The notes beneath the pieces are model-generated. The model saw nothing but the letters and a program-made list of their open reading frames with translations. It was not told the origin of the DNA and did not search any database. DNA of 64,000 nt from Piscicola geometra (Eukaryota; Annelida; Clitellata; Hirudinida; Piscicolidae), in NCBI GenBank assembly GCA_943735955.1, contig CALSEQ010000021.1, positions 130,001-194,000 on the forward strand, written 5' to 3'. Position numbers and translations under genes: made by a program. Positions 61,001-64,000 of this stretch are shown piece after piece. Within the stretch, counting starts at the first letter, position 1. Every line of letters begins with the position of its first letter.

Positions 61001-64000
61001 AAATAACCACAATAATAAAAACAGCGACAACAACAACAACAACTACAATAATAACTACAACAATACAATAATAACCACAATAATAAAAACAGCGACAACA
61101 ACAACAACTACAATAATAACTACAACAATACAATAATAACCACAATAATAAAAACAGCGACAACAACAACAACTACAATAATAACTACAACAATACAATA
61201 ATAACCACAATAATAAAAACAGCGACAACAACAACCACAACTACAATAATAACTACAACAATACAATAATAACCACAATAATAAAAACAGCGACAACAAC
61301 AACAACTACAATAATAACTACAACAATACAATAATAACCACCATAATAAAAACAGCGACAACAACAACAACTACAATAATAACTACAACAATACAATAAT
61401 AACCACAATAATAAAAACAGCGACAACAACAACAACAACTACAATAATAACTAAAACAATACAATAATAACCACAATAATAAAAACAGCGACAACAACAA
61501 CAACAACTACAATAATAACTACAACAATACAATAATAACCACAATAATAAAAACAGCACAACAACAACAACTACAATAATAACTACAACAATACAATAAT
61601 AACCACAAAAATAAAAACAGTGACAACAACAACCACAACTACAATAATCACTACAACAATACAATAATAACCACAATAATAAAAACAGCGACAACAACAA
61701 CAACTACAATAATAACTACAACAATACAATAATAACCACAATAATAAAAACAGCGACAACAATAACAACAACTACAATAATCACTACAACAATACAATAA
61801 TAACCACAATAATAAAAACAGCGACAACAACAACAACTACAATAATAACTACAACAATACAATAATAACCACAATAATAAAAACAGCGACAACAACAACA
61901 ACTACAATAATAACTACAACAATACAATAATAACCACAATAATAAAAACAGCGACAACAACAACAACAACTACAATAATAACTACAACAATACAATAATA
62001 ACCACAATAATAAAAACAGCGACAACAACAACAACTACAATAATAACTACAACAATACAATAATAACCACAATAATAAAAACAGCGACAACAACAACAAC
62101 AACTACAATAATAACCACAATAATAAAAACAGCGACAACAACAACAACAACTACAATAATAACTACAACAAAACAATAATAACCACAATAAAAAAAACAG
62201 CGACAACAACAACAACAACTACAATAATAACTACAACAATACAATAATAACCACAATAATAAAAACAGCGACACCAACAACCACAACTACAATAATCACT
62301 ACAACAATACAATAATAACCACAATAATAAAAACAGCGACAACAACAACAACTACAATAATAACTACAACAATACAATAATAACCACAATAATAAAAACA
62401 GCGACAACAACAACAACAACTACAATAATAACTAAAACAATACAATAATAACCACAATAATAAAAACAGCGACAACAACAACAACAACTAAAATAATAAC
62501 TACAACAATACAATAATAACCACAATAATAAAAACAGCGACAACAACAACCACAACTACAATAATCACTACAACAATACAATAATAACCACAATAATAAA
62601 AAAAGCGACAACAACAACAACAACTACAATAATAACTACAACAATACAATAATAACAACAATAATAAAAACAGCGACAACAACAACAACAACTACAATAA
62701 TAACTACAACAATACAATAATAACCACAATAATAAAAACAGCGACAACAACAACAACTACAATAATAACTACAACAATACAATAATAACCACAATAATAA
62801 AAACAGCGACAACAACAACAACTACAATTATAACTACAACAATACAATAATAACCACAATAATAAAAACAGCGACAACAACAACAACAACTACAATAATA
62901 ACTACAACAATACAATAATAACCACAATAATAAAAACAGCGACAACAACAACAACTACAATAATAACTACAACAATACAATAATAACCACAATAATAAAA
63001 ACAGCGACAACAACAACCACAACTACAATAATCACTACAACAATACAATAATAACCACAATAATAAAAACAGCGACAACAACAACAACAATTACAATAAT
63101 AACCACAATAATAAAAACAGCGACAACAACAACAACAACTACAATAATAACTACAACAATACAATAATAACCACAATAAAAAAAACAGCGACAACAACAA
63201 CAACAACTACAATAATAACTACAACAATACAATAATAACCACAATAATAAAAACAGCGACACCAACAACCACAACTACAATAATCACTACAACAATACAA
63301 TAATAACCACAATAATAAAAAAAGCGAAAACAACAACAACAACTACAATAATAACTAAAACAATACAATAATAACCACAATAATAAAAACAGCGACAACA
63401 ACAACAACAACTAAAATAATAACTACAACAATACAATAATAACCACAATAATAAAAACAGCGACAACAACAACCACAACTACAATAATCACTACAACAAT
63501 ACAATAATAACCACAATAATAGAAAAAGCGAAAACAACAACAACAACTACAATAATAACTAAAACAATACAATAATAACCACAATAATAAAAACAGCGAC
63601 AACAACAACAACAACTACAATAATAACTACAACAATACAATAATAACCACAATAATAAAAACAGCGACAACAACAACAACTACAATTATAACTACAACAA
63701 TACAATAATAACCACAATAATAAAAATAGCGACAACAACAACAACAACTACAATAATAACTACAACAATACAATAATAACCACAATAATAAAAACAGCGA
63801 CAACAACAACAACTACAATAATAACTTGAACAATACAATAATAACCACAATAATAAAAACAGCGACAACAACAACCACAACTACAATAATCACTACAACA
63901 ATACAATAATAACCACAATAATAAAAACAGCGACAACAACAACAACAACTACAATAATAACTAAAACAATACAATAATAACCACAATAATAAAAACAGCG
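46070..64000 (-). repeat. Same satellite in reverse orientation (about 270 copies), runs off the right edge
   Basis: On the plus strand the units read AATAAAAACAGCGACAACAA with CTACAATAATAACTACAACA and ATACAATAATAACCACAAT. This is the reverse complement of the left array, so the strand bias flips to A+C. Units are mostly 65 or 68 bp. Variants common here, such as CAACCACAACTACAATAATC, CGACACCAACAACC and ACCACCATAAT, are rare or absent on the left. The units closest to the telomeric block are the most degenerate. Confidence 0.97.
52141..61055 (-). repeat. Higher-order repeat in the reverse satellite, period 4,457 bp, two adjacent copies
   Basis: CGACACCAAC occurs at 53757 and 58214, and dozens of other rare variants repeat at 4,454-4,457 bases (52,141-56,598 against 56,598-61,055). 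Elsewhere in this arm, shifts of 1,245, 1,517-1,549 and 2,691 bp recur. Confidence 0.8.

Noticed and set aside
24758..64000. CRISPR array
   Set aside because: Head-to-tail satellite units without unique spacers, in a eukaryotic genome.

Overview
The window is animal (metazoan) nuclear DNA. Its genes have introns, there is a short TTAGGG telomere-type array, and the mobile elements are animal families: a hAT transposon, CR1/L2-type LINEs and a tRNA-derived SINE. TTAGGG argues against most arthropods (TTAGG) and nematodes (TTAGGC). A marine invertebrate is the most likely source, but the species cannot be fixed from the sequence.

Bases 1-11,050 hold the only two host genes I can support, and they converge tail to tail. 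On the + strand, 1-3330 is the 3' end of a large low-complexity, acidic, coiled-coil protein of unknown identity that runs off the left edge. On the - strand, four exons between 11,045 and 3,760 join in frame to encode PIG-P, a subunit of the enzyme that starts GPI-anchor synthesis. Its last exon is about 5.9 kb from the third. The intron between them is mostly a 4.75-kb array of 14/22-bp units and a 34-bp minisatellite. The two genes' AATAAA signals lie 6 bases apart on opposite strands.

Bases 11,050-24,757 are a graveyard of mobile elements and repeats. In order they are: nested inverted repeats (11,305-12,536); a fold-back whose arms are 16-bp repeats around a long (TG)n tract (12,738-13,428); a 25-bp minisatellite; a hAT element with an 8-bp target duplication and a broken transposase (14,252-17,219); an AT-rich stretch; a SINE; a fragment of a SWIM zinc-finger protein; a nearly full-length but broken CR1-type LINE flanked by near-identical 44-45-bp repeats (19,869-23,762); and a 5' fragment of an L2-like LINE.

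Bases 24,758-64,000 are one satellite family with a unit of about 65 bp and almost no C on one strand. It runs in one orientation to 45,898, is interrupted by 171 bp of TTAGGG repeats, and continues as the reverse complement to the right edge. Both arms have kilobase-scale higher-order repeats, and the arms are not mirror copies of each other. This inverted satellite around a one-directional telomeric block is the most unusual structure in the window. The hidden PIG-P gene spread across a minisatellite intron is the second.
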